Shown here one piece after another: positions 48,580 to 56,527 of a stretch of DNA of 64,000 nt. The translations under genes were made by a program, and so were the position numbers. The notes below the pieces were generated by a model. The model made no database searches. It was given only the letters and a program-made list of their open reading frames with translations, and was not told where the DNA came from. Origin of the DNA: JADJGC01 sp964617645 (GTDB lineage: Bacteria > Zixibacteria > MSB-5A5 > CAIYYT01); the NCBI GenBank assembly GCA_964617645.1, contig CAZTYE010000005.1, positions 124,001-188,000 on the forward strand. The letters run 5' to 3'. How positions within the stretch are numbered: the stretch's first letter is position 1; each line of letters begins with the position of its first letter.

Positions 48580-51198
48580 ATGGATAATCAATTGTTGTCG
48601 ATCCAGTTAGATATGGAGCAATCGACGACCCCGACGGTGTCGCGGGAGGCGCTTGAGGCTTTCCTGAGGGAAGTAACATCCGCCGCAAAAAAGTTGGGCA
48701 TCTATCCTACCGGCCATCCAGCTTCAGTGAAGGCCGCCGAACGACCATTTCATCTCCTTCAGGAATTGATGGCGGCGGGCCAGTCGGTCGTCTTTGCGTA
48801 CACGGATGGCAACCTCATCGGTAACGGAGTTGCGCTCGAAAGTAAGCTGCTTCAGGAAGGGCTCGCCAAGGTCTTGGTCGAGTCCGGGCTCTCGAGCATT
48901 TCGTTCGAGCGGGGAACTACTGCCGAAGAATTCGAAAAGCTGCTTTCGCAAATCAACATCAAAAAGGAACAACGCGATCTCGCGAAGTTCGCGGAAGAGA
49001 ATCATCTTCGCTTCATCACCTTCGGCAAGCTGCAATATCAATTGATTCGCGACGGCGAGCGTGTAATAAACGAGAACGAGATTTTTATCGGTGGCGGTCA
49101 TGGTAGCGGAGGCAGCGATGCGGCTCTGGCACTGGAGGCCGAGCGCACGATGTCGGATGTGCTGCGTAAACATCCCGAATTGCTGCTGCAAGTTCTTACG
49201 CGCAAGCTTGGAGGTGGCGGCAAAGGGAAGGGCGGTGGCACGGGAGACGGCTTCGGGCCCTTCGCCGGTGGCGGCAGCGGCGGACACGGAGCCGGTGTCT
49301 CGGGGTTGGGAGTCGGTGCTGCGCGCGGTTCCGGCCGTGGCGGTTCGGGCCTTGGCTCTGGCGGCGGCGCAGCATCTGCCGGCGAAAGCGGCGGTGACGG
49401 CAGCGGAGTGGGCTACGGAGGAGCCGGTGGTGGAAGCGGTGGCGGCATCGGTCCGGGGCTTGGTTCAGGTGGTGGCGGACGTCTGAGCGACAGCGGAAAA
49501 CTCCAATTGGCGGCCGGAGTCGGCGATCTCGTCCGCGCCGCCGGCATGGGAGCGGGTATGGGTGGCTCTGGCGGCACGGGTGTCCAGTTTACGCCGGATG
49601 ATTACAAGCGCCTCAAAGAAGCATTCAAAGAAGTCGACAACGAAGAACTCCTCGGTCTGCTGGTCACAGCCCTCAAGATGTCTCTCGGTCAGGAAGGGAA
49701 AGCCAGTCGGTCCGATGTTGGCAAGGCGCTGAGCAGCTTCCGCGAACTGCTTGCGGAGCGGGAAGCGCTTGAATTGCTGCCACAATTACGGGCCGAAGTC
49801 GAGGAGCTGGGCTTGGTCGAGGGCGACTATCTTCGCGCTCTGCTCGCTAACGATGCTACGCCCAAGAAGATTGCACACATCGAGATCGAGAATTTCAAGA
49901 ACGACTTTTTCCTCGGTTCGGTCGATCCCGACAACGTCGATGACGTCGTCGGCTGGTTGGAGACGATTAGCGACATGCAATATACCGAGGACTTCGTTAA
50001 GAAGTTCTACGCCGGACTCGAACGACAAGGCTACGAGCTGACCGATTCGCAGCATGAAGCGCTCCTGCGTTTCGCCTCGATCTGCGCCGAGAACAAAGAA
50101 GCGCCGATATCGGGCATCCAATTGGCCGAATTGAAAGAGCGCCTCGCCGAGCCGGATATCGCGCTGCGTGAATTCCAGCTCCTCACAAACATCGTTGAAA
50201 AATACTACACGAAGTACGTCGAGCTTGACTTGTATGAAGAAGCGTCAACGCTATTAGACCTGGTGATCCAGAAAATTGACTCCGAAGTGATATACGCTGA
50301 AGGCGTGTCCGAGCACGCCCAGAAGGTTCACCAGCGGATGACTTCCGCCCAGTTGGCAGAGAGTCTCGTGGCGCGGTTGATTCGTAATTTTGATTTGGTC
50401 GGCAAACCGATGATCCCCCTGCTGGAGAAATTCAGCAACCTCGAACCGATTCTGGTATTCACGAGCTATCTTTGTCACAAAGACCGCTCGGTGCGCATCA
50501 CGCTCATCCGTATCCTGTCGGGATTCGGCGAACGCACGATCAATGCGTTCAAGTTGGTGCTCTCCGACCGGTCGTTAACCGCGCGACCGCACGGACAGGC
50601 GGAGCTTTCGAAGGAGAGTTGGTTTCGCGTTCGCAACCTGATCTTCGTTTTGGGAAATATCCCGCACCCCGACTCGGTTGCCGCCGTGGCCAGATTTGCA
50701 ACCGATAGTGACGAGCGAGTGGTCATGGAGGCCCTGATTGCCCTTGAGAAGCTTGGTGGCCCCGACAGCGCCCGCGCCATTGCCAAGATGCTCGCCCATC
50801 CTGTGAAGGAGATCAGCCTCAAAGCCTTGCATGCCCTCGGACAGATCGGCGGCCCGGCCGAATATCCCTATGCCGAAGAGTACTTCCTGCGCAACGTCAC
50901 CGACCGCCAGGCGATTCTGCCGGTACTCATTAAGCTCGATAAGCAGCACAGTCTGACGTTTTTGGCCCAAGTCCTGCTGGGCGAATCACCCGCCTACAAT
51001 CGTCTGTTCGCCAAACCCGATGAAGAATTGAACGAGTTGGTCGTCAAAACGTTTATATTATTGAAGTCGGTGATTTTTGACGACGTGTTGCGCAAGTACG
51101 TTAAGCAGGCAACCCGTTCGATCTTCGGCCAATTCCGCAAGCCGGAGTCGGTCAAACTCGCCGAGCGATACCTGAAAACCCTAACGCCCCAGGGCTAA
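48580..51198 (+). CDS. Large HEAT-repeat-like protein split by a glycine-rich segment
   Basis: An 872-residue protein without signal peptide. Residues 20-205 form a helical N-terminal domain (EALEAFLREVTSAAKKLGIY, typical of a type seen with HEAT proteins). Residues 211-300 are almost wholly Gly/Ser/Ala (bases about 49210-49480), with a second Gly cluster at 322-334. Residues 335-640 are helical, and 640-870 contain HEAT-like repeats (SVRITLIRILSGFGERTINA; PDSVAAVARFATDSDERVVM; IALEKLGGPDSARAIAKMLA; ISLKALHALGQIGGPAEYPY). No Shine-Dalgarno is seen before ATG 48580. Stop and next start overlap (TAATG). Scaffold role likely; function unknown. Confidence 0.85.
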   Translation: MDNQLLSIQLDMEQSTTPTVSREALEAFLREVTSAAKKLGIYPTGHPASVKAAERPFHLLQELMAAGQSVVFAYTDGNLIGNGVALESKLLQEGLAKVLVESGLSSISFERGTTAEEFEKLLSQINIKKEQRDLAKFAEENHLRFITFGKLQYQLIRDGERVINENEIFIGGGHGSGGSDAALALEAERTMSDVLRKHPELLLQVLTRKLGGGGKGKGGGTGDGFGPFAGGGSGGHGAGVSGLGVGAARGSGRGGSGLGSGGGAASAGESGGDGSGVGYGGAGGGSGGGIGPGLGSGGGGRLSDSGKLQLAAGVGDLVRAAGMGAGMGGSGGTGVQFTPDDYKRLKEAFKEVDNEELLGLLVTALKMSLGQEGKASRSDVGKALSSFRELLAEREALELLPQLRAEVEELGLVEGDYLRALLANDATPKKIAHIEIENFKNDFFLGSVDPDNVDDVVGWLETISDMQYTEDFVKKFYAGLERQGYELTDSQHEALLRFASICAENKEAPISGIQLAELKERLAEPDIALREFQLLTNIVEKYYTKYVELDLYEEASTLLDLVIQKIDSEVIYAEGVSEHAQKVHQRMTSAQLAESLVARLIRNFDLVGKPMIPLLEKFSNLEPILVFTSYLCHKDRSVRITLIRILSGFGERTINAFKLVLSDRSLTARPHGQAELSKESWFRVRNLIFVLGNIPHPDSVAAVARFATDSDERVVMEALIALEKLGGPDSARAIAKMLAHPVKEISLKALHALGQIGGPAEYPYAEEYFLRNVTDRQAILPVLIKLDKQHSLTFLAQVLLGESPAYNRLFAKPDEELNELVVKTFILLKSVIFDDVLRKYVKQATRSIFGQFRKPESVKLAERYLKTLTPQG

Positions 51199-53954
51199 TG
51201 AAAGCGCGACTCGCGATTATTCTGGCGGCGATTCTGCTCAATTGCAGCATCGCCTCCGCCCAGTTCTATTTCGGAAAGAACAAGGTGCAGTACTTTCCAT
51301 TCGAGTGGAAAGTGCTCGTTACCGAGCACTTTCGCATCTATTTCTCCGACGAAGAAAGCGGCCTGTCCGAAATCGCGGCAGCCGCCGCTGAGAATTCCTA
51401 TGCCTTCCTTGCCGACAAGTTCAATCATCATGTCAGCCGCAAAATCCCGCTGATCATCTACAGCGCTCCGAGCTTTTTTGCCCAGACCAATGTCACCCCC
51501 AGCCTGCTTCCGGAAAACGTCGCCGGGTTTACCGAGTTCTTCAAAGGCCGGATGGTGGTGCCGTTTAACGGCTCGGTCGCGGATTTTCAACGAGTGATCC
51601 GCCATGAGCTGGTTCATGTGTTCACTTTCGAGAAAATCCAAAGCGTAATGAGCCAGTACCGCAAGATGAACTTCTACGGTCCGCCGCTATGGTTTACCGA
51701 AGGGCTTGCCGAATTTTGGTCGCGAGAACTCGACTCTGAGGCCGAGATGATCCTGGCCGACATGACGCTCGAGAACAATATCCGCCCGATCCATGAGCTC
51801 GAGTATCTCTCGGGATCTTTCTACATGTACAAGTACGGCGAGTCGTTCTGTCATTTTATCGCCGACAACTACGGGGCCGACAAGCTCGAAATGATCTTCG
51901 AGAATTGGTGGAAGGCGAAGACGTTCCGGCAACTGTTCCGTACGACGGTCGGCAAGTCGCTCGAGGACGTCGGCAAGGAGTGGGTGTATTATCAGCAAAA
52001 GCTCCACTTCCCGAAGCTTGCAAATTCCGACCTGCCGGAGGCCACTTGCGTGCCGGTGGTTGAGAAGCAGTTTTCCGTCAAACCGGTGCCGCTCACAATC
52101 GACTATCGGGAGCAGACCGACTGGGTGGCGTACAAGGCCAATAAGCTCGGCTATTCCGGCATTTACATGAAATCGCCGTCGAGCGGGGAAGAACTCACTC
52201 TGGTGAAGGGCGAGCGCTCGCCGGCCCTGGAGTCGCTCCATCTGCTGCATTCGAAAATCAGCGGCTCGAAAGATGGCCGTATAGCGTTTGTTTCGAAACG
52301 CTACGAACGCGATGTGATTTATATCTTCGACATTTTCGAAAACCGCATCGTCGCAACGCACGAGTTTTCTCGCCTCTACCAAATCGCATCACCCTCATGG
52401 TCGCCGGATGACCGCCGACTGGTCTTTACCGGCGCGAATCTGGCCGGGTTCTATGATGTTTATGAATTTTCGTTGGTTGACTCGACGTTGACGCGCCTGA
52501 CCGAGGATGTCTATCTCGATACCGACGCAATCTTCGATGCCAACGGCGACGTGATCTTCGCTTCGGACCGCGGCAGTTCGGGATATGACGGCTTCACCAA
52601 TCTGTTTCGCTACCGTCGATCGGACGCGACGATTGTCCCCTTGACCTACGGGCGATACAACGACCGGTCGCCGGCGGTTAGCGAGCACGGCGTCTTTTTC
52701 ACCTCCGACCGCGGCGGCACTCCGAATATCTATCTGCTCGACACGAGCGGTGTCGTCAATCGCTATTCGCGCCTGGCGACGGGCGCCTTCGATCCGAGCT
52801 ATCGCGACGGCAACTTGTATTTTTCGGCGTACCAGGGCTTCGGTTTCAGCATCTTCTCGACGCCGTACGACAGCACGAAACTGCAACCGATAGCGGCCGA
52901 GCCGGCGCAGTTCACCGCCTGGAATCCCGAGCGACTGGCGGGCGATGAAGAAAAGGGCGTCATCGAGTATTCCAACGAATTCTCCTTTGACGTCGCGCAA
53001 TCGGCGATTTCCTATGATGCCGTCTTCGGCTCGATCGGCGGATTTCAGGCCGTCTTTTCCGACATGCTCGGCGATCAACTTTACTATCTGCTGCTGTCCA
53101 ATACCGCGAGCAGCAAGAACGATTTATTGGAATCGTTCAATGCCGGGGTGACGTACATCGACAAACGTCATCGTCTCAATTACGGCATCGGCATCTACCA
53201 CCTGTACGACGAGTACTTCGACGAGTACGACGGATACTTCTCAGAGCGTCAGTCGGGCGCGCAAGGGTTGCTTTCGTATCCGCTGTCGAAATTCACCCGC
53301 GTCGAGACATCGCTATTCCTCCGCCATTCATTCAAGAAGCGGCCCCTGTTCGAAGATGAACGCCACGCCATCTTGACGACGAACTACGCCTCGCTGGTTC
53401 ACGACAATTCGCTCTGGGATATCACCGGGCCGATCGACGGCATGCGCGCCAATGCAACATTCGGCCTAACTACCGACTTTTATAGCGGGAAGTTCTTCAA
53501 CCGACTCGCGTTTGTCGATCTGCGCAATTACCTGCGGATTCGCAAGTTCTCGGCGTTTGCGACACGCGCCTTCGGTTTCTGGTCGGCGGGCGATGAGCCG
53601 CAACGCATCTATTTGGGCGGAAGCTGGTCGCTGCGCGGCTACGATCGGCGGGCGTTTTATGCTCGCAAAGTGCTCTTGCTCTCGAATGAACTGCGATTTC
53701 CGTTGATCGATAATCTCTACATCGGTTTCCCATTCGGCCGACTTGGATTTCAGGCAATCCGCGGCGCTCTATTTTTCGATGCCGGGTCCGGCTGGAATGA
53801 CGAATTCGACCGTATCTACGGCTCGTTTGGCGCCGGCGCCCGCGTGGCGCTGGGTTATATGGCCGTATTGCGATTTGACTTCAGCCGCCGCACCGATTTC
53901 GAAAAAATCGAACCCGGCCTAAAATTCGACTTTTTCTTCGGCTGGAATTTCTGA
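51198..53954 (+). CDS. Gluzincin-like protease / beta-propeller / outer-membrane barrel fusion
   Basis: A 918-residue exported protein. Signal peptide to about residue 21 (IASAQ). Residues 30-270 are a peptidase-MA-like gluzincin: HELVH at 136-140 and PLWFTEGLAEFWS at 163-175 supply two His and Glu zinc ligands and the catalytic Glu. Residues 290-600 are WD40/TolB-like (PD40) blades: IASPSWSPDDRRLVFTGANL, DVIFASDRGSSGYDGFTNLF, GVFFTSDRGGTPNIYLLDTS. The last 300 residues are a barrel of the Omp85/surface-antigen sort with IYLGGSWSLRGYDRR and a terminal FFGWNF, the aromatic end used for barrel insertion. Translation is coupled to the HEAT gene. Probable outer-membrane protease; substrate unknown. 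Confidence 0.9.
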   Translation: MKARLAIILAAILLNCSIASAQFYFGKNKVQYFPFEWKVLVTEHFRIYFSDEESGLSEIAAAAAENSYAFLADKFNHHVSRKIPLIIYSAPSFFAQTNVTPSLLPENVAGFTEFFKGRMVVPFNGSVADFQRVIRHELVHVFTFEKIQSVMSQYRKMNFYGPPLWFTEGLAEFWSRELDSEAEMILADMTLENNIRPIHELEYLSGSFYMYKYGESFCHFIADNYGADKLEMIFENWWKAKTFRQLFRTTVGKSLEDVGKEWVYYQQKLHFPKLANSDLPEATCVPVVEKQFSVKPVPLTIDYREQTDWVAYKANKLGYSGIYMKSPSSGEELTLVKGERSPALESLHLLHSKISGSKDGRIAFVSKRYERDVIYIFDIFENRIVATHEFSRLYQIASPSWSPDDRRLVFTGANLAGFYDVYEFSLVDSTLTRLTEDVYLDTDAIFDANGDVIFASDRGSSGYDGFTNLFRYRRSDATIVPLTYGRYNDRSPAVSEHGVFFTSDRGGTPNIYLLDTSGVVNRYSRLATGAFDPSYRDGNLYFSAYQGFGFSIFSTPYDSTKLQPIAAEPAQFTAWNPERLAGDEEKGVIEYSNEFSFDVAQSAISYDAVFGSIGGFQAVFSDMLGDQLYYLLLSNTASSKNDLLESFNAGVTYIDKRHRLNYGIGIYHLYDEYFDEYDGYFSERQSGAQGLLSYPLSKFTRVETSLFLRHSFKKRPLFEDERHAILTTNYASLVHDNSLWDITGPIDGMRANATFGLTTDFYSGKFFNRLAFVDLRNYLRIRKFSAFATRAFGFWSAGDEPQRIYLGGSWSLRGYDRRAFYARKVLLLSNELRFPLIDNLYIGFPFGRLGFQAIRGALFFDAGSGWNDEFDRIYGSFGAGARVALGYMAVLRFDFSRRTDFEKIEPGLKFDFFFGWNF

Positions 53955-54030
53955 TCTTGAGCATTCACCGTAACGCTGTCGGAAATCGTCGGTGTCAGAA
54001 GGGCCATCAGTTGGCGCTGGGAAGATCGCT

Positions 54031-54540
54031 ATGAACGGCAAAGTTATCGTATTCGGATTCATCGTCCTCGTTGCGATCATTGGCATAGTCTTATTTGTGT
54101 TCAAACCGCTGCCACCTTCAGCCATCGAAGTAGCTATGGCCAAACAGCGGGAGCTTCTCGGCACCGACGAGCTTCTGGCCAACGCCGCAAGGCTCAAGTC
54201 ATTGCCGCGAGCAGAGGTGGACAGCTTCATCAACTATATCAATTACGCGCTTCGGATCGAGGATTCGATTCAGGCGCAGATTCCCGATTCGTATCACCAG
54301 CCCGTCGACAGCCTGAGCGATGCCGAAATCGATGCCGGGTTGCAGCTCGATCACTTTCTTCAACGGGCCCTCGCGGCGCGCGCACGGCTCCTGCAGATAC
54401 TCGGCCATAGTCGCCCGGCGATAATTGACAGCTTTTTCACTCTGGCGCATCAAGCTCCGCTGCATTATCCACAGGATTCGCTGGCGATCCTTGAGCGAAT
54501 CTCGACCCTCGAACGATATCAGGCGCAGATCTTTGAGTAA
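54031..54540 (+). CDS. Single-pass membrane protein, unknown
   Basis: A 169-residue protein with one N-terminal membrane helix (VIVFGFIVLVAIIGIVLFVF, residues 4-23) and a helical extracytoplasmic part (AMAKQRELLGTDELLANAAR; LQLDHFLQRALAARARLLQI). ATG 54031 has GGAAG seven bases upstream; the frame extends 13 codons further to 53992 without a site. Its 3' end overlaps the BamB-like gene by eight bases, so the two are coupled and likely work together at the envelope. No family recognised. Confidence 0.75.
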   Translation: MNGKVIVFGFIVLVAIIGIVLFVFKPLPPSAIEVAMAKQRELLGTDELLANAARLKSLPRAEVDSFINYINYALRIEDSIQAQIPDSYHQPVDSLSDAEIDAGLQLDHFLQRALAARARLLQILGHSRPAIIDSFFTLAHQAPLHYPQDSLAILERISTLERYQAQIFE

Positions 54541-55663
54541 CCTTGCCGCGAAAGTCGCATCCACAGTGGCCGGACTTCTATTGATTAGCGGCTGCGCGCC
54601 AAGTTTCAAGACGTTTAAGGCTGCTCAGCCCGCGCAACGCGGATTCTTTCAGCACCGCGTCAGCGCCTCTGGTAATGCGCTTTTGGACATTCACCAGCCC
54701 GCACTCGATACGCTGCTCTATGTGCGTAAACTAAACGGCGGCCTCGGCGCACAGGTGACCGGAACGGATCAGTTTGTCATCGTGCCGTCGTTCAACAAGC
54801 GCCTCTACTTCCTCAACCCGAACTCCGGAGCCGAGATTACTTCGCTGACGACGACTTCCGCCGTTGGATCGGCCGTTGCGATTGCCGGTGATCTGATCTA
54901 TTACGCGGAAGAATCCGGCGGCGACGTAGTTGTTTGCCACAATCTCGTCAACGGCAAGCTGGTTTGGCGGCGAACCATCCTCGATCCGCACGGGTCGCCG
55001 ATTGTTGACGGTGACGACTTATTCATGGTGTCGCGCTTCGGAAAAGTCTATCGCCTCGACCGCTTCACCGGAAAAGTACACTGGGAATTTGACGCAAAGT
55101 CGCAGATCTATGCCACTGTTGCCGCCGACTCGACCGCAGTCTTTTTTGGCGATGCCGCCGGCGAGATCGTTGCGCTCGAACGCAACAGTGGCCAGCGGCG
55201 CTGGTCATACGCGACCGAGGCCGCCATTTTTGCGCAACCAATGGTTGAGGATTATCTGTTTGCGGGATCCGGAGACGGCAAGCTGCATTGTCTCGACAAA
55301 ACTACCGGCGCGGTGCGCTGGATCACAGCAACGCAAGCCGCGATTCACACCACTCCGGCTCGAAAAGATCATCTGATTGTTTTCGGTTCGGACGATCGAG
55401 TTGTCTACGCAGTCAATGTCGAAGACGGCGGTGTTGTCTGGCGCTTCGTCACCAGCGGCATTATTCAGTCGTCACCCGTCATCGTTGGATCATCGATAAT
55501 CGTGGCCAATTCCGCCGGTTCGGTCTACATACTATCTCTCGACGGAGCGCTTCAACGGGAGTTTTCGGTTCGCGGAATGGTCACCGCTCCTCCTGCCGTA
55601 ATCGAAGACCGATTATTCGTTGTGACTAGCCAGCGCCGCCTCTACTGCTTCGGCGCACGCTAA
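54533..55663 (+). CDS. BamB-like PQQ-repeat beta-propeller lipoprotein
   Basis: A 376-residue lipoprotein: signal peptide with lipobox LISGC (from TTG 54533: SNLAAKVASTVAGLLLISGC). The mature protein is a propeller of PQQ-type blades with the repeated G-x-x-x-W pattern: LVNGKLVWRRTILDPHGSPI, DRFTGKVHWEFDAKSQIYAT, ERNSGQRRWSYATEAAIFAQ, DKTTGAVRWITATQAAIHTT, NVEDGGVVWRFVTSGIIQSS. This resembles BamB of the barrel-assembly machinery, but family members also serve other scaffolds. The frame is open far upstream inside the preceding gene; TTG 54533 is chosen because the signal peptide begins there. Context next to a large barrel protein fits an assembly role. Confidence 0.85.
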   Translation: MSNLAAKVASTVAGLLLISGCAPSFKTFKAAQPAQRGFFQHRVSASGNALLDIHQPALDTLLYVRKLNGGLGAQVTGTDQFVIVPSFNKRLYFLNPNSGAEITSLTTTSAVGSAVAIAGDLIYYAEESGGDVVVCHNLVNGKLVWRRTILDPHGSPIVDGDDLFMVSRFGKVYRLDRFTGKVHWEFDAKSQIYATVAADSTAVFFGDAAGEIVALERNSGQRRWSYATEAAIFAQPMVEDYLFAGSGDGKLHCLDKTTGAVRWITATQAAIHTTPARKDHLIVFGSDDRVVYAVNVEDGGVVWRFVTSGIIQSSPVIVGSSIIVANSAGSVYILSLDGALQREFSVRGMVTAPPAVIEDRLFVVTSQRRLYCFGAR

Positions 55664-55697
55664 TCCTGAAGACTTCACTGCCAGAGTTACGCCATAA

Positions 55698-55839
55698 TGG
55701 CACGAAAACTGCCACTATGGCTGATCGTGCACCAGAATGGCAGTCGGGGCAACGTGGGGCAAAATCTCTTTTTCTGAACGTATGACTTTGTTAATGAACG
55801 ACTTGCGTTGATCTTTGTCGTTTTGGCACGCGGCTTGAT
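55698..55839 (+). promoter_or_regulatory. Two sigma-54-like -24/-12 elements upstream of hsp20
   Basis: ATGGCACGAAAACTGCC (55697-55713) has GG and GC with ten bases between, as in the TGGCACG-N4-TTGC consensus. TTGGCACGCGGCTTGAT (55823-55839) matches the -24 half perfectly but has GA in place of the -12 GC. An inverted pair ACTGCCA (55709-55715) / TGGCAGT (55738-55744) lies between. These are in the 248-base gap before the heat-shock gene. Confidence 0.35.
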
Positions 55840-55911
55840 CTAACGTCTTGTGCGTCGATGAAACGGCGCAGAGGAAACGAAGATTAACGTTCAAGGTAAA
55901 TGGAGGTTACT

Positions 55912-56355
55912 ATGTATCTCACAATCAACCGTCCGCAAAATCGGATGCTCAACACGTTCAGCCACGAAATGGACCGCTGGCTCAATGAGTTCTTCAACGG
56001 AGGTACGCTGGCAGTCAACGAGACCGAGTGGTCGCCCCGCGCCGACGTGCGCGAAACCGACGACGCCTACCAGATCATGGTCGATCTGCCGGGCCTCGAA
56101 AAGGACGACATCAAGGTGAAGTTCGAGGACAACGTCCTCACGATTTCCGGCGAACGCAAAGCCGAGTCCACGGATGAAGGTAAGAACTACCACCGCATCG
56201 AGAGGATTTACGGTTCGTTCTCGCGCAGTCTGAGATTCCCGAAGGATGTCAATGCGCAGAAGGTCGTCGCCAACTACCGGAATGGCGTGCTCGAAATCTC
56301 GCTGCCCAAGTCCGAGGAAGTGAAACCCAAAGAGATCGAGGTCAAGATCGACTAA
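55912..56355 (+). CDS. Small heat-shock protein, Hsp20/alpha-crystallin family
   Basis: A 147-residue ATP-independent chaperone that binds unfolding proteins. The alpha-crystallin domain runs from about 43 to 135: SPRADVRETDDAYQIMVDLP, the conserved PGLEKDDIKVKFEDNVLTIS, GERKAES, YGSFSRSLRFPKDVNAQKV and ANYRNGVLEISLPK with the I/V-x-I/V-like C-terminal motif (IEVKI). ATG 55912 follows GGAGG (55902-55906); an ATG at 55900 overlaps that site and is rejected. A hairpin terminator follows, then dnaK, so a stress-gene neighbourhood is clear. Confidence 0.95.
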   Translation: MYLTINRPQNRMLNTFSHEMDRWLNEFFNGGTLAVNETEWSPRADVRETDDAYQIMVDLPGLEKDDIKVKFEDNVLTISGERKAESTDEGKNYHRIERIYGSFSRSLRFPKDVNAQKVVANYRNGVLEISLPKSEEVKPKEIEVKID

Positions 56356-56385
56356 GCCGACGATTCCTCCCGGGTCGATTCGACA

Positions 56386-56413
56386 AGCCCGCTTGGCCGA
56401 TGCCGAGCGGGCT
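56386..56413 (+). terminator. Hairpin terminator after hsp20
   Basis: AGCCCGCTTGGC and GCCGAGCGGGCT pair over 12 positions with one G-T wobble and a four-base loop (CGAT), followed by TTTCG. Located 31 bases after the hsp20 stop. Confidence 0.75.
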
Positions 56414-56527
56414 TTCGTACGACGAAGCGGAGATCGACCGGCGGGGTCGCGGAGTTGCGCGTAAATTCGTCACGGTCTGCGTGCGACGGCGCGCTCAGCG
56501 CGATGGCAAATGAAAGGAGACACTACT

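Noticed and set aside
54425..54532. Longer N-terminus for the BamB-like lipoprotein
   Set aside because: It lies wholly inside the preceding gene and is Arg-rich; the signal peptide and lipobox begin at TTG 54533.
56356..56527. CIRCE/HrcA operator upstream of dnaK
   Set aside because: No TTAGCACTC/GAGTGCTAA inverted repeat could be found in the gap.
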